From assembly GCF_004362825.1 (NCBI RefSeq), contig NZ_SNXZ01000008.1, forward strand, positions 186,001 through 250,000: a DNA stretch of 64,000 nt, written 5' to 3'. The notes under the pieces were generated by a model, which saw only the letters and a program-made list of their open reading frames with translations, searched no databases and was not told the origin of the DNA. Source of the stretch: Labedaea rhizosphaerae. Its GTDB lineage: Bacteria > Actinomycetota > Actinomycetes > Mycobacteriales > Pseudonocardiaceae. Shown piece after piece: positions 38,744 through 48,586 of the stretch (the stretch's first letter is position 1; the number at the start of each line of letters is the position of its first letter). Position numbers and translations under genes: made by a program.

Positions 38744-39313
38744 GTGGAGGTCGATCGCGTCGTCGCTGAGGTGGGACCGCACCTGCGGCAACGACGGCTC
38801 GACGCGGGCTGGTCGCTGGCCCGGGTCGCCGAGCTGCTCGGGGTGTCGATCAGCACCGTGTCCCGGCTCGAATCGGGTCACCGGGCGCCGACCCTGGAGG
38901 TGTTGCTGCCGCTGGCCCGCCACTACGGCGTGACGCTCGACGAACTGGTCGGTGCGCCGCCGACCGCCGACCCGCGCACCCATCCGCGCCCGAAGACGCG
39001 GGGCAGCATGACGGCGCTGCCGCTGCACCTGGGACCCGGTTTGGAGGCGTTCAAGAACGTCCTGGCCCCTGGCCCGCCGGACGCCCGCATCCCGACGCGC
39101 TCCCACCCGGGCTACCACTGGCTGTACGTCCTGCGCGGTGCCCTTCGCGTCCTCCTCGGTGATGCCGAGTACGTCGTACGGGCGGGCGAGTCGTTCGAGA
39201 TCAGCGACACGCGCCTTGCTCACGGCTTCGGCAACGCCGAGCCCGCCGCCGTGGAGTTCCTCAGCATCCTGGGCAACAGCGAGCAGGGCATCACCCACCG
39301 GCGGCCGGGCTGA
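38744..39313 (+). CDS. XRE-family regulator with cupin sensor domain
   Basis: Starting at GTG 38744 gives 189 residues; the frame is open to ATG 38675 but that start overlaps the start codon of the divergent gene. An XRE-type HTH at about 12-65 (LRQRRLDAGWSLARVAELLG, then ISTVSRLESGHRAPTLEVLL) is followed by a short cupin (about 110-180, GYHWLYVLRGALRVLLGD). Such regulators bind small ligands and control neighbouring enzymes. No Shine-Dalgarno is evident, so the mRNA may be leaderless. Confidence 0.83.
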   Translation: MEVDRVVAEVGPHLRQRRLDAGWSLARVAELLGVSISTVSRLESGHRAPTLEVLLPLARHYGVTLDELVGAPPTADPRTHPRPKTRGSMTALPLHLGPGLEAFKNVLAPGPPDARIPTRSHPGYHWLYVLRGALRVLLGDAEYVVRAGESFEISDTRLAHGFGNAEPAAVEFLSILGNSEQGITHRRPG

Positions 39314-39354
39314 TCGGTGGCGTGCCTGTGCGGTGGCTGCGGCTGGGCGGATAG

Positions 39355-40101
<747 letters not shown>

Positions 40102-40130
40102 CCTTGAACGACGAGAGGACACCCAGCACG

Positions 40131-40901
40131 ATGACCGGACTGCTCGAAGGCAAGCGCCTGCTGATCACCGGGATGATCACCGACGCCTCGATCGCCTTCC
40201 ACGTCGCCAAGACCGCCCAGGAGCAGGGCGCGAAGGTGGTGCTCACCGGGTTTCCCCGGATGAGCCTGGTCAAGCTGATCGCCAAGCGGCTGCCGGCCGA
40301 GGCGCCGGTGCTCGAGCTCGACGTCACCAACGACGAGCACCTCGACTCGCTCGCCGACCGGGTGCGGGAGCACGTCGACGGGCTCGACGGCGTCCTGCAC
40401 TCGATCGCCTTCGCCCCGCAGACCTGCCTCGGTGCACCGTTCATGGACGCGCCCGCCCCGGACGTGGCGAACGCCGTCGAGGTCTCCGCGTTCTCCTACA
40501 AGTCCCTGGCCAAGGCGTGCCTGCCGCTGATGACGAACGGCGGCTCCATCGTCGGCATGGACTTCGACGCCCGCGTCGCGTGGCCCGCCTACAACTGGAT
40601 GGGCGTGGCGAAGGCGGCGCTGGAGTCGGTGAACCGCTACCTGGCGCGGGAACTCGGGCCGCAGGGCATCCGGGTGAACCTCGTGTCCGCGGGTCCGCTC
40701 GCCACCATGGCCGCCAAGTCGATCCCCGGCTTCGACGAGCTGCGCGACGCCTGGGACGGCCGGGCTCCGCTCGGCTGGGACGTCAAGGACGCGACGCCCA
40801 CCGCGAAGACCGTGTGCGCACTGCTCTCGGACTGGCTGCCCGCGACCACCGGGTCGATGATCATGGTGGACGGCGGCGTGCACGCGATGGGGCAGTCGTA
40901 G
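40131..40901 (+). CDS. inhA: Enoyl-ACP reductase InhA/FabI
   Basis: The 256-residue NADH-dependent reductase starts [20 protein letters not shown], as in M. tuberculosis InhA. The catalytic Tyr154-x6-Lys161 lies in AYNWMGVAK, and [13 protein letters not shown] and [14 protein letters not shown] are conserved. It reduces trans-2-enoyl-ACP, the last step of each elongation cycle, and is the isoniazid and triclosan target in relatives. It is co-transcribed with fabG (29 bp apart) and followed by the ferrochelatase after two bases. The start ATG 40131 is chosen over TTG 40104. Confidence 0.96.
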   Translation: MTGLLEGKRLLITGMITDASIAFHVAKTAQEQGAKVVLTGFPRMSLVKLIAKRLPAEAPVLELDVTNDEHLDSLADRVREHVDGLDGVLHSIAFAPQTCLGAPFMDAPAPDVANAVEVSAFSYKSLAKACLPLMTNGGSIVGMDFDARVAWPAYNWMGVAKAALESVNRYLARELGPQGIRVNLVSAGPLATMAAKSIPGFDELRDAWDGRAPLGWDVKDATPTAKTVCALLSDWLPATTGSMIMVDGGVHAMGQS

Positions 40902-40903
40902 CG

Positions 40904-41950
40904 ATGCAGGTCGACGCGCTGCTCTGGCTGTCCTTCGGCGGCCCGGAGGGTCCTGAGGACGTTCGTCCGTTCCTGGAGAACGTGACGCGTGGCCGGGGCG
41001 TGCCGCCCGAGCGGCTGGACGAGGTCGAGCAGCACTACCAGCACTTCGGTGGGGTGTCGCCGATCAACGCGCTCAACTGTGCGGCCATCGAGGCCGTGCG
41101 GGCCGAATTCGCGGCCGCGGGCATCGACCTGCCGATCTACTTCGGCAACCGCAACTGGCACCCCATGGCCGCGGACACGGTCGCCGAGATGACCGCCGCC
41201 GGGGTGAAGCGGGCCCTGGTGTTCCCGACCAGCGCCTACGGCGGGTACTCGGCGTGCCGCCAGTACGACGAGGACATCGTGGCGGCGCGAGCCTCGGTCG
41301 GCGCGGACGCGCCGGAACTGGTGAAGCTGCGCCACTTCTTCGACCACCCGCTGTTCATAGAGTCCTTTGTGGACTCGGTGAAGGCGGCCGCGGCCACGCT
41401 GTCCACCCAGGACTACCGGCTGGTGTTCACGGCGCACTCGGTGCCGCTGTCCGCGGACGCCGCGGCCGGACCGCCGGAGGAGGGCGGGCACCGGTACTCG
41501 CGGCAGATCGCCGAGGCCGCCCGGCTGGTGGCCGCGGGTGTCGGGGTGGCCGACTACGACGTGGTGTGGCAGTCGCGGTCGGGCCCGGCGCGGATCCCGT
41601 GGCTGGAGCCGGACATCGTCGACCACCTCGATGCCTTGCACGCCAAGGGGATCGGTGCCGTAGTGGGGTGCCCGATCGGCTTCGTGAGCGATCACCTCGA
41701 GGTCGTGTGGGACCTGGACACCGAGGCCCGGGAGCGGGCCGGCGAACTCGGCATGGAGTTCGCCCGCGCGGCGACGCCGGGTGCGGATCGGCGGTTCGCG
41801 CAGTTGGTGGTCGAGCTGGTGCGCGAGCATCTCGACGGGGCTCCGGCACGGAAGTTGTCGGAGTTCCCGGTGGCCGGGTGCACGGTGAACGGCGCGATCT
41901 GTGCGGTCGGGTGTTGCGAGCCGGCGAAACGTCCGGCACGACCGGCGTGA
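40904..41950 (+). CDS. hemH: Ferrochelatase (coproporphyrin III type)
   Basis: The 348-residue enzyme inserts Fe2+ into a porphyrin; in actinobacteria the substrate is coproporphyrin III (hence the name cpfC). Conserved parts are DALLWLSFGGPEGPEDVRPF, SAYGGYSACRQYDEDI and FTAHSVPL. The C-terminal GCTVNGAICAVGCC provides cysteines for the [2Fe-2S] cluster typical of actinobacterial ferrochelatases. It follows inhA by two bases, matching the fabG1-inhA-hemZ operon of M. tuberculosis. Confidence 0.96.
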   Translation: MQVDALLWLSFGGPEGPEDVRPFLENVTRGRGVPPERLDEVEQHYQHFGGVSPINALNCAAIEAVRAEFAAAGIDLPIYFGNRNWHPMAADTVAEMTAAGVKRALVFPTSAYGGYSACRQYDEDIVAARASVGADAPELVKLRHFFDHPLFIESFVDSVKAAAATLSTQDYRLVFTAHSVPLSADAAAGPPEEGGHRYSRQIAEAARLVAAGVGVADYDVVWQSRSGPARIPWLEPDIVDHLDALHAKGIGAVVGCPIGFVSDHLEVVWDLDTEARERAGELGMEFARAATPGADRRFAQLVVELVREHLDGAPARKLSEFPVAGCTVNGAICAVGCCEPAKRPARPA

Positions 41951-42006
41951 GCCAGTTGAGGACAATTACTCACGAGATCGTGACCGCCGGCCGATAGCGT
42001 CGGACC

Positions 42007-42774
42007 GTGACTCGGTTACGTGGTGTTGTCGCGGTTGTTTGTGCGGTGCTGTTGACCGCGTCGTGCGGCGCGGTGTCCACGGCGGGCAACCAGGAAACCG
42101 ACCGGCAGTCGCAGACGCTCGCCGACGCGATCAGCTATCCGCGCCAGGAGAACGCCGCCGCCTTCGCGCGCGCCGCGCTCGCCACCACGCTGGGCAAGAC
42201 CCCGTCGTTCAGCGTGCTGGAGGCGACGGACCTTCCCCACACCAGCCTCTCGGAGCCGATGGCGCGGCTGGTTTGGCGCATCCACCACGACGCCACTCAC
42301 AGCGGCTACGGCGACGAGCCCGAACTCGACGCCTGCTACCGCGTCGAGTTCGACTACTACGGCCCCAGCTCGGGACCCACGCGGGTCACGTGCCCGGCCG
42401 GCGCCACCCCGATCACGCCGCCGCCGCTGCCGGGGCGCGACATCCCCTCGACCTACGCACCCGCCCTGAAATCGGTCCTTGGCAAGCTGCCGGACCGGCC
42501 CACCGAGGCCGACGTGCGGGCCGCGCTCACCGCCGGGTTGCCCAAGCCGGTGGTGAACCCAGAGACCGGCTTGGCGAACGTCCCACCACAGGTCTTCGTC
42601 GAGGTCCGCGGCGTCGACGTGGGCGTGGCCCTGTTCGCTCGCACCGGCGTCGAATCGAAGGACTGCATGATGGGTCATCGCGTCGGCGGCACCGTCGCGG
42701 TGTGGTCGCTCAACCAGCGGGAGCTGACGACCAATGGAGAGCCCGTGCACCACTCGGGCCGCGTTGAGCACCGG
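42007..42774 (+). CDS. Lipoprotein of unknown function, missing a normal stop codon
   Basis: GTG 42007 lies six bases after TAGCGT (41995-42000), a likely leaderless start. The product begins with a lipobox signal (VCAVLLTASCGA, Cys near 20) and has about 230 credible residues, including PDACYRVEFDYYG-like aromatic segments, with no known family. Around 42760-42780 both alternative frames have stops, but the gene's own frame has none. It stays open to 43380 across the complete antisense of the next gene, where its composition becomes shadow-like. The last true codon is therefore uncertain; a small frameshift near the end is likely. Confidence 0.6.
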
Positions 42775-43383
42775 CTAGCGGATCGCTGCCAGGTAGGCGA
42801 TCCCGCGCGGCGACAGCTTGTACCCGACGGGCAAGCTCAAGGTGAGCCCCAGGTTCTTGAGCTTGCGAACGTCCACTTTGAACGGTGCCGTCTCCCGTCC
42901 GAAGGACTCCGCCAGGTCGGGTGCTCGCACGCCCGGGCGCGCCTCGATCGCTGCCAGAGTGGGCCTTGTCCAAGGGCCCCGGGCACTCGCGGCGTCGAGC
43001 CGGTCCAGGCGGGCGGTGATCGCCGCGACGTCGTCGGCGGTCAGGTCGGCCGTCTCGGCGAGCACCGTGCGCGGATCCGGGTCGGTCACGGGGTGGATCC
43101 GCATCAGGTAGACCGGCGACGACGGATCGCCGCGCAGGTCGGACCGGGCGGCGTCGGCGCTCGGGTAGCCTGCGGCGCGGGCATCGGTCTCGGCCAGCGT
43201 TGCCGGGTCGATCCGCTCGATCGAGGACACGCCGATCATGCCCGCCGCCGTGCGGTAGACGCCGCCCGCGCTGGCCTGGCGCTGCCGCCACCGGCGCAGC
43301 AGCACGGTGATCGAGCCGTCGCGGATGCCCTCCTGGAGACGGCGCTCGATCAGCACGCGGTTGTTCCACTCTGCAGTTGACAA
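42775..43383 (-). CDS. ASCH/PUA-like conserved protein under a LexA box
   Basis: The 202-residue protein (TTG start 43383; GTG 43356 is an alternative) begins VLIERRLQEGIRDGSITVLLRRWRQ (in part), then GGVYRTAAGMIGVSSIERI and AAGYPSADAARSDLRGD. This resembles a small ASCH/PUA-fold family, possibly RNA- or nucleotide-binding. The C-terminal 70 residues form a winged-helix-like segment ending in SPRGIAYLAAI. A perfect mycobacterial-type SOS box lies 40 bp upstream, so expression should be induced by DNA damage. The exact function is unknown. Confidence 0.75.
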   Translation of the reverse strand: MSTAEWNNRVLIERRLQEGIRDGSITVLLRRWRQRQASAGGVYRTAAGMIGVSSIERIDPATLAETDARAAGYPSADAARSDLRGDPSSPVYLMRIHPVTDPDPRTVLAETADLTADDVAAITARLDRLDAASARGPWTRPTLAAIEARPGVRAPDLAESFGRETAPFKVDVRKLKNLGLTLSLPVGYKLSPRGIAYLAAIR

Positions 43384-43423
43384 TGAACGAGCCGGATTCG
43401 GCTGCTCTCAGTCTGCCACAGAT

Positions 43424-43439
43424 TCGAACATATGTTCGA
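43424..43439. promoter_or_regulatory. LexA-binding SOS box
   Basis: TCGAACATATGTTCGA is a perfect match to the actinobacterial SOS box TCGAAC-N4-GTTCGA, and the symmetry extends one base further on each side. It lies 41 bp before the TTG of the ASCH-like gene on the minus strand. The gene on the other side (43461) reads the same way and ends before the box, so the ASCH-like gene is the only plausible target. Confidence 0.85.
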
Positions 43440-43460
43440 ACACGATCGAGTGAACATGAG

Positions 43461-44243
43461 CTAGCGGCGTTCGGCGTGGTCGGACAGCACGCGCACCGCC
43501 TCGTCGACCGCCGCGGACCGGGCCGTGCGCACGGCGTCGTGCACCGGTCGCAGGGCCTCCGAACGCCGGATCGCGGCCGACGACGACAACGCGCCGCCGG
43601 GCTCGTCCTCGGCCGCGAGGGCGATCATCACGCCCACCTCGCTCGCCCGCTGCAGCACCCGCAAAGCCCGCGGTGGCATGCCATCGGGCCAAGGCGAACG
43701 GGTCGCGAGACGGAGCAACGCCGCCATCTCCTCCCGCACGCCGGGCCGGTCTCGGGCGACGTCCAGCTCGGCCAACGCGCCCGCCGCGTCCCGCACGGCC
43801 TGCGTGAGCCCGTGCTCCGCCTCACCGATCGGCACGTGCTCGGCGCGCGGCGGCTCCGGCAGGTCGAACACGGTCCAGCGCAGGATGCCCTCGGCGACCT
43901 CCTCGGTCACCACGCCCAGCGCCGCACCGCCGAACACGGCGGCCTCGCCGTGGCGTAAGGCGGCGGCGGAGAAGGCACTGCGACCGCCCAGTCCGCGCAC
44001 GTCACCGGGCACGGGCAGGACGAGCCGCGCCGACTCCGCGCCACCCCGGCGCAACGCGCCGAGCAGCGCGGCGGGCGTGGCCGCCGGCTCGCCGTCGGCC
44101 GGCAGGTCGAGCACGGTGGCGGTGCCGTCGTCGTCGGCCACGACCTCGTGCATCGGCGCCCAGTGCGCCATGGCGTCGAGGACGTCGTCCGGCGCTGCGT
44201 TGCCGCTGAGCCACGCAGACGTCCAGACGGCGAAAGTCGTCAT
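43461..44243 (-). CDS. Conserved actinobacterial protein of unknown function
   Basis: From ATG 44243 (MTTFAVWTSAWLSGNAAPDD) the product has 260 residues; GTG 44255 would add four. It is soluble and rich in Ala, Glu and Arg. A repeated-looking region includes VLDLPADGEPAATPAALLGAL. I recall a conserved actinobacterial family beginning MTTFAVWTSAWL but know no function. It ends 22 bp before the SOS box and reads away from the following membrane-protein gene. It is not recognisably an enzyme. Confidence 0.72.
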   Translation of the reverse strand: MTTFAVWTSAWLSGNAAPDDVLDAMAHWAPMHEVVADDDGTATVLDLPADGEPAATPAALLGALRRGGAESARLVLPVPGDVRGLGGRSAFSAAALRHGEAAVFGGAALGVVTEEVAEGILRWTVFDLPEPPRAEHVPIGEAEHGLTQAVRDAAGALAELDVARDRPGVREEMAALLRLATRSPWPDGMPPRALRVLQRASEVGVMIALAAEDEPGGALSSSAAIRRSEALRPVHDAVRTARSAAVDEAVRVLSDHAERR

Positions 44244-44291
44244 CGAGGTGGACACGATCTGCGAGGGTACGCGAGCCCACCGACACCCGCC

Positions 44292-44786
44292 TCAATCCTC
44301 GGCAGTGCCCACGTGTTCGCGCAGCAAGGCGTCGAAGGCGTCGCGGCCGTCCGCGCCGAACGCCCGTGCCGGCACCGGGTACATCTCGCCGACCGACGCC
44401 CCCGTGCGCAGGACGTACCCACGCCGGGTCCGCTGCCACCCCGTGACCTGCGGCCAGCGCAACTCGGTGTGCGCGGTGCCGTCCACGGTCATCATCCGCA
44501 TCGCGTGCTCGTCGGCGACCGCCGTGACCTCGCTGGACGCCACCGGGTTGGCTCGGAAGGCGCTGTAGACACCGACCACCGGGATGGCGGCGACGACCAC
44601 GGCCGCGCACAACCCGAAACCACCTGCCACCAACTGCCCCACGACCAGCAGCACAACGGAACCGGCGGCCAGCACGCCCGCGAACCACGGCGCCCACCGG
44701 TACACCGGCAGCGTGGCGCGCAAGGCGTCCGTCCAATCTGCGGGTTTGGGCCACCAGCGGAACTCGACCCGGTCCTTTTGCGTCAT
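44292..44786 (-). CDS. YcxB-like small membrane protein
   Basis: The 164-residue protein starts at ATG 44786. It has a short N-terminal region (VEFRWWPKPADW), two transmembrane helices at about 32-75, and a cytoplasmic domain with HTELRWPQVTGWQRTRRGY and YPVPARAFG. This is the layout of YcxB-type C-terminal domains (PF14317). The function is unknown. It is divergent from the AAA ATPase gene at 44874, with about 87 bp between the starts. Confidence 0.72.
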   Translation of the reverse strand: MTQKDRVEFRWWPKPADWTDALRATLPVYRWAPWFAGVLAAGSVVLLVVGQLVAGGFGLCAAVVVAAIPVVGVYSAFRANPVASSEVTAVADEHAMRMMTVDGTAHTELRWPQVTGWQRTRRGYVLRTGASVGEMYPVPARAFGADGRDAFDALLREHVGTAED

Positions 44787-44873
44787 CACGCCAAACCGTA
44801 AGGCCTCCCGCCCCCACTGTCCTGGAGTTGCTCCATGTCGACCGGCAGCGAACACATGCGTAGCGTCGTAGTC

Positions 44874-46271
44874 GTGAACGAAGCACCGAGCAACCTGCCA
44901 CGCACGGCGGGGGAGTTGCGCGCCGCGGGGTACCTGCCGCGTGGCGTGAAGACCGAGATCAAGGAAAACCTGCTGGCCGCGCTGCGGTCCGGCGCCTCGG
45001 CGTGGCCGGGCATCGTCGGGTTCGACACGACCGTGCTCCCGCAGCTGGAGCGCGCCCTGCTCGCCGGGCACGACGTGGTCCTGCTGGGGGAGCGCGGTCA
45101 GGGCAAGACACGCCTGCTGCGCACGCTGGCGGGCCTGCTCGACGAGTGGACGCCGGTCATCGAAGGCTCCGAGCTGGGCGAACACCCGCTCGAGCCGATC
45201 ACCCCGGCGTCGATCCGCCGCGCCGCCGAGCTCGGCGACGACCTGCCGGTGGCCTGGCGCCACCGCAGCGAGCGCTACGCGGAGAAGCTCGCCACCCCGG
45301 ACACCAGCGTCGGTGACCTGATCGGCGACGTGGACCCGGTGAAGGTGGCGCAGGGCCGCAGCCTGGGCGACCCCGAGACCATCCACTTCGGACTCGTGCC
45401 GCGAGCGCACCGGGGCATCGTCGCGGTCAACGAGCTGCCCGACCTCGCCGAGCGCATCCAGGTCGCGCTGCTCAACGTCATGGAGGAGCGCGACATCCAG
45501 GTCCGCGGCTACACGTTGCGGCTGCCGCTGGACGTGCTGCTGGTGGCCACCGCGAATCCCGAGGACTACACCAACCGTGGCCGCATCATCACCCCGCTCA
45601 AGGACCGGTTCGGTGCGGAGATCCGCACCCACTACCCGCTGAGCCTCAAGGGCGAGATCGCGTTGGTGCGCCAGGAAGCCGAGCTGTCCGCCGAGGTCGG
45701 CGAGGTGCTCCTGGAGATCATCGCGCGGTTCGTGCGCAACCTGCGTGAGTCCGCCGCGATCGACCAGCGCTCGGGTGTCTCGGCCCGGTTCGCCGTGGCC
45801 GCGGCGGAGACCGTGGCCGCCGCGGCCCTGCGGCGCTCGGCGCTGACGGGTGAGGACGAGCCGGTGGCCCGCCCGATCGACCTGGACTCGGTGCCCGCGG
45901 TGCTGCGCGGCAAGCTCGAGTTCGAGTCCGGTGAGGAGGGCCGGGAGACCGAGCACCTGACGCACCTGCTGCGCAAGGCCACCGCCGAGACCGCGCGGGC
46001 CAAGTTCGGCGGTCTGGACCTGCGCCCGCTCACCGATGCGGTCGCCGACGGCCACCTGGTCGCCACCGGCGAGAAGGTGCCGGCGATCGAGGTCCTGCAG
46101 GCGTTGCCGGAGCTGCCGGTGCTGCACGAGGTCGCGGCCCGCGTCGGGGTCAAGCCCGACGACAACCCGGGCCGGATCGCCGCGGCGGTCGAGCTCGCGC
46201 TCGAACTGCTGTACCTGCAGCGCAAGGTGGCCAAGGACGCCGAGGACGGCACGGCGGTGTACGGGCCGTGA
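44874..46271 (+). CDS. AAA+ ATPase, magnesium-chelatase-I/MoxR-like
   Basis: From GTG 44874 the product has 465 residues. The start lies seven bases after TAGCGT (44861-44866), so it is probably leaderless; ATG 44835 is an in-frame alternative. Walker A is LGERGQGKTRLLRT, Walker B GIVAVNELPDL, and the sensor region is LLVATANPEDYTN with the arginine finger region KDRFGAEI. It resembles M. tuberculosis Rv0958 (putative magnesium chelatase) and is paired, with a four-base overlap, with a VWA protein like Rv0959. This is a second MoxR/VWA system in the window. Substrates are unknown. Confidence 0.88.
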   Translation: MNEAPSNLPRTAGELRAAGYLPRGVKTEIKENLLAALRSGASAWPGIVGFDTTVLPQLERALLAGHDVVLLGERGQGKTRLLRTLAGLLDEWTPVIEGSELGEHPLEPITPASIRRAAELGDDLPVAWRHRSERYAEKLATPDTSVGDLIGDVDPVKVAQGRSLGDPETIHFGLVPRAHRGIVAVNELPDLAERIQVALLNVMEERDIQVRGYTLRLPLDVLLVATANPEDYTNRGRIITPLKDRFGAEIRTHYPLSLKGEIALVRQEAELSAEVGEVLLEIIARFVRNLRESAAIDQRSGVSARFAVAAAETVAAAALRRSALTGEDEPVARPIDLDSVPAVLRGKLEFESGEEGRETEHLTHLLRKATAETARAKFGGLDLRPLTDAVADGHLVATGEKVPAIEVLQALPELPVLHEVAARVGVKPDDNPGRIAAAVELALELLYLQRKVAKDAEDGTAVYGP

Positions 46272-48223
46272 CGGCGCCGGACCGGTACTCCTACGGGCCC
46301 TACCACGAGGGGCCCGATCCACTGGCGCCACCGGTGGACCTGAGCGCGGCGCTGGAGGACATCGGGCGCGACGTGCTGGAGGGGTCGTCCCCGCGCAGCG
46401 CGATGGAGGAGTTGCTGCGCCGGGGCGTGCGCGGCACGCAGGGGCTCGACGACCTGACCCGGCGCCTCTGGCAGCGCCGTGCCCAGCTGCAGCGGCGCAA
46501 TCGGCTCGACGGGACGATGCAGCGCGCCAAGGAACTGCTGGACAAGGCGCTCGAGGCCGAGCGTCGGACGTTGTTCCCCGACCCGTCCGACGACGCGCGG
46601 TTCCGCGAGGCGCAGCTGGACGCGTTGCCCACCGGCACGGCGGCGCAGATCAACGAGCTGGCGCAGTACGACTGGCAATCCGACGAGGCCCGCGAGGCCT
46701 ACCAGGAACTGCAGGACATGCTGGGCCAGCAGCTGATGGAGTCGCGGTTCCAGGGCATGAAGCAGGCGCTGGAGCAGTCGACGCCCGAGGACGTCGAGCG
46801 CATCCGCGAGATGATGACCGACCTCAACGACCTGCTGCTGTCGCACCTGCGTGGCGAGGACACGAAGGACAAGTTCGACCGGTTCATGGCCAAGCACGGC
46901 GAGTTCTTCCCGGAGAACCCGCGCAACGTCGAGGAGCTGATCGACGCGCTCGCGCAACGGTCGGCCGCCGCGCAGCGGATGATGAACTCGATGTCCGAGG
47001 AGCAGCGCGCCGAACTCGGCGAGCTGATGGGGCAGGCGTTCGGCGATCCTCGGCTGGCGCAGCAGGTGGCCGAACTGGACGCCAACCTGCGTGCGTTGCG
47101 GCCGGGCGAGGACTGGCAGGGCAGCGGCCGGTTCCGCGGGAACAACCCGATGGAGCTGGGCGAGGGCGTGCAGGCCATGCAGGACCTCGCCGAGATGGAC
47201 GCGCTGGCCGAGCAGCTCGGCCAGTCCTACCCGGGGGCCCGGCTGGAGGACATCGACCTGGACTCGTTGCGGCGCCAGCTCGGCGACGAGGCAGCGGTCG
47301 ATGCCCGTCGACTGTCCGAACTGGAGCGTGAGCTGCGTGCCCAGGGCTTGTTCGAGCGGGCCCCGGACGGCTCGCTTCGCTTGACGCCCAAGGCATTGCG
47401 CAAGCTCGGGCAGACGGCGTTGCGTGACGTGGTGACGTCGCTGCGGTCGCGCAAGGGCGAGCGGGACACGGCACGTGCCGGTGCCGCGGGCGAGCCGACG
47501 GGTTCGTCGCGGCCGTGGCAGTTCGGCGACACCGAGCCGTGGGAGGTCTCGCGGACGGTGCGCAACGCCGTACTGCGGTCGGTGTCCACGGGTTCCGGCG
47601 CGGTCGACCTCGATGTGTCCGATGTGGAGGTCGTGGAGACCGAGCAGCGGGCGCGGGCCGCGGTGGCGTTGTGCGTGGACACGTCGTGGTCGATGGTGCA
47701 GGACGGGCGCTGGGTGCCGATGAAGCGCACCGCCCTGGCGTTGCACCAATTGATCAAGACACGGTTCCGCACCGATGCGTTGCAGCTGATCACGTTCGGC
47801 CGGCACGCGATGAACGTGGACCTCGCCGAACTCGTCGGCCTGGAGGGCGTGTGGGAGCAGGGCACGAACCTGCACCACGCGTTGCTGTTGGCCGGGCGCC
47901 ACCTGCGCAAGAACTCCGACGCGCAGCCGGTCGTGCTCGTGGTCACCGACGGCGAGCCGACCGCGCACCTGGAACCCGATGGCGAGGCGGAATTCCACTA
48001 CCCGCCGCTGCCCAGGACGCTGCGTTCGACCATGGCGCAAGTGGACGCGCTGGCCAAGCTGGGCGCGTCGATCTCGGTGTTCATGCTGGGCGACGACCCG
48101 CGGCTGGCGGAGTTCGTGGACCTGGTCGCGCGCCGGGGTGGCGGGCGGGTGATCGCGCCCGACCTCGACGGCCTCGGGGCCGCTGTGGTCGGCGACTACC
48201 TGCGCTCGCGCCGCGCCCGGTAG
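46268..48223 (+). CDS. VWA domain protein partnered with the AAA+ ATPase
   Basis: The 651-residue soluble protein starts at GTG 46268 within the ATPase gene. The N-terminal 430 residues are helical and charged (LRRGVRGTQGLDDLTRRLWQ, EEQRAELGELMGQAFGD). The C-terminal VWA domain has the MIDAS ALCVDTSWSMVQDG, then WEQGTNLHH and VVTDGEP. It corresponds to the Rv0959 partner of Rv0958. By analogy with magnesium-chelatase subunit D and MoxR systems, the ATPase probably acts on the VWA protein or its cargo. It ends in a GTCCACAGTGGAC palindrome region. Confidence 0.87.
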   Translation: MTAPDRYSYGPYHEGPDPLAPPVDLSAALEDIGRDVLEGSSPRSAMEELLRRGVRGTQGLDDLTRRLWQRRAQLQRRNRLDGTMQRAKELLDKALEAERRTLFPDPSDDARFREAQLDALPTGTAAQINELAQYDWQSDEAREAYQELQDMLGQQLMESRFQGMKQALEQSTPEDVERIREMMTDLNDLLLSHLRGEDTKDKFDRFMAKHGEFFPENPRNVEELIDALAQRSAAAQRMMNSMSEEQRAELGELMGQAFGDPRLAQQVAELDANLRALRPGEDWQGSGRFRGNNPMELGEGVQAMQDLAEMDALAEQLGQSYPGARLEDIDLDSLRRQLGDEAAVDARRLSELERELRAQGLFERAPDGSLRLTPKALRKLGQTALRDVVTSLRSRKGERDTARAGAAGEPTGSSRPWQFGDTEPWEVSRTVRNAVLRSVSTGSGAVDLDVSDVEVVETEQRARAAVALCVDTSWSMVQDGRWVPMKRTALALHQLIKTRFRTDALQLITFGRHAMNVDLAELVGLEGVWEQGTNLHHALLLAGRHLRKNSDAQPVVLVVTDGEPTAHLEPDGEAEFHYPPLPRTLRSTMAQVDALAKLGASISVFMLGDDPRLAEFVDLVARRGGGRVIAPDLDGLGAAVVGDYLRSRRAR

Positions 48224-48229
48224 TCCACA

Positions 48230-48586
48230 GTGGACAGATCGGAGCGGGCTCGCGCCGCCGTGGCGGCGGCGCGGGCCGAGACGATCCGGTTGATCGAGGC
48301 CCTGGGCGGGCGCTGGCAGGCCATCGTCGACGCCTCGGCGCTGGCCGCGGACGACGACGAGCACGATCCCGAAGGCGCCACCGTCGCCTTCGAACGCGCG
48401 CAGGTCGGGTCCACGCTGGTGGCGGCGCAGGCGGAACTGGCCGAACTCGACACGGCCGCCGCCCGGATCGCGGACGGCACCTACTGGACGTGCACAGCCT
48501 GCGGTGGGCCGATCGCGCAGGATCGGCTCGAGGCCAGGCCCATGGCACGCACGTGCATCGCGTGCGCCCGAACGGCCGATCGCTAG
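48230..48586 (+). CDS. TraR/DksA-type C4 zinc finger protein
   Basis: The 118-residue protein (GTG 48230) has an N-terminal coiled-coil of about 85 residues (AVAAARAETIRLIEALGG, AQAELAELDTAAARIADG) and a C-terminal C4 zinc finger CTACGGPIAQDRLEARP followed by CIAC. This is the DksA/TraR fold, whose members bind the RNA polymerase secondary channel; CarD- or RbpA-like roles cannot be excluded. It follows the VWA gene by six bases, and its stop abuts the convergent VOC gene. Confidence 0.85.
   Translation: MDRSERARAAVAAARAETIRLIEALGGRWQAIVDASALAADDDEHDPEGATVAFERAQVGSTLVAAQAELAELDTAAARIADGTYWTCTACGGPIAQDRLEARPMARTCIACARTADR

Noticed and set aside
42775-43380. C-terminal extension of the lipoprotein as real coding sequence
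   Set aside because: The extension is Arg/Gln/His-rich shadow of the minus-strand gene, which has the better protein and a LexA-controlled promoter.
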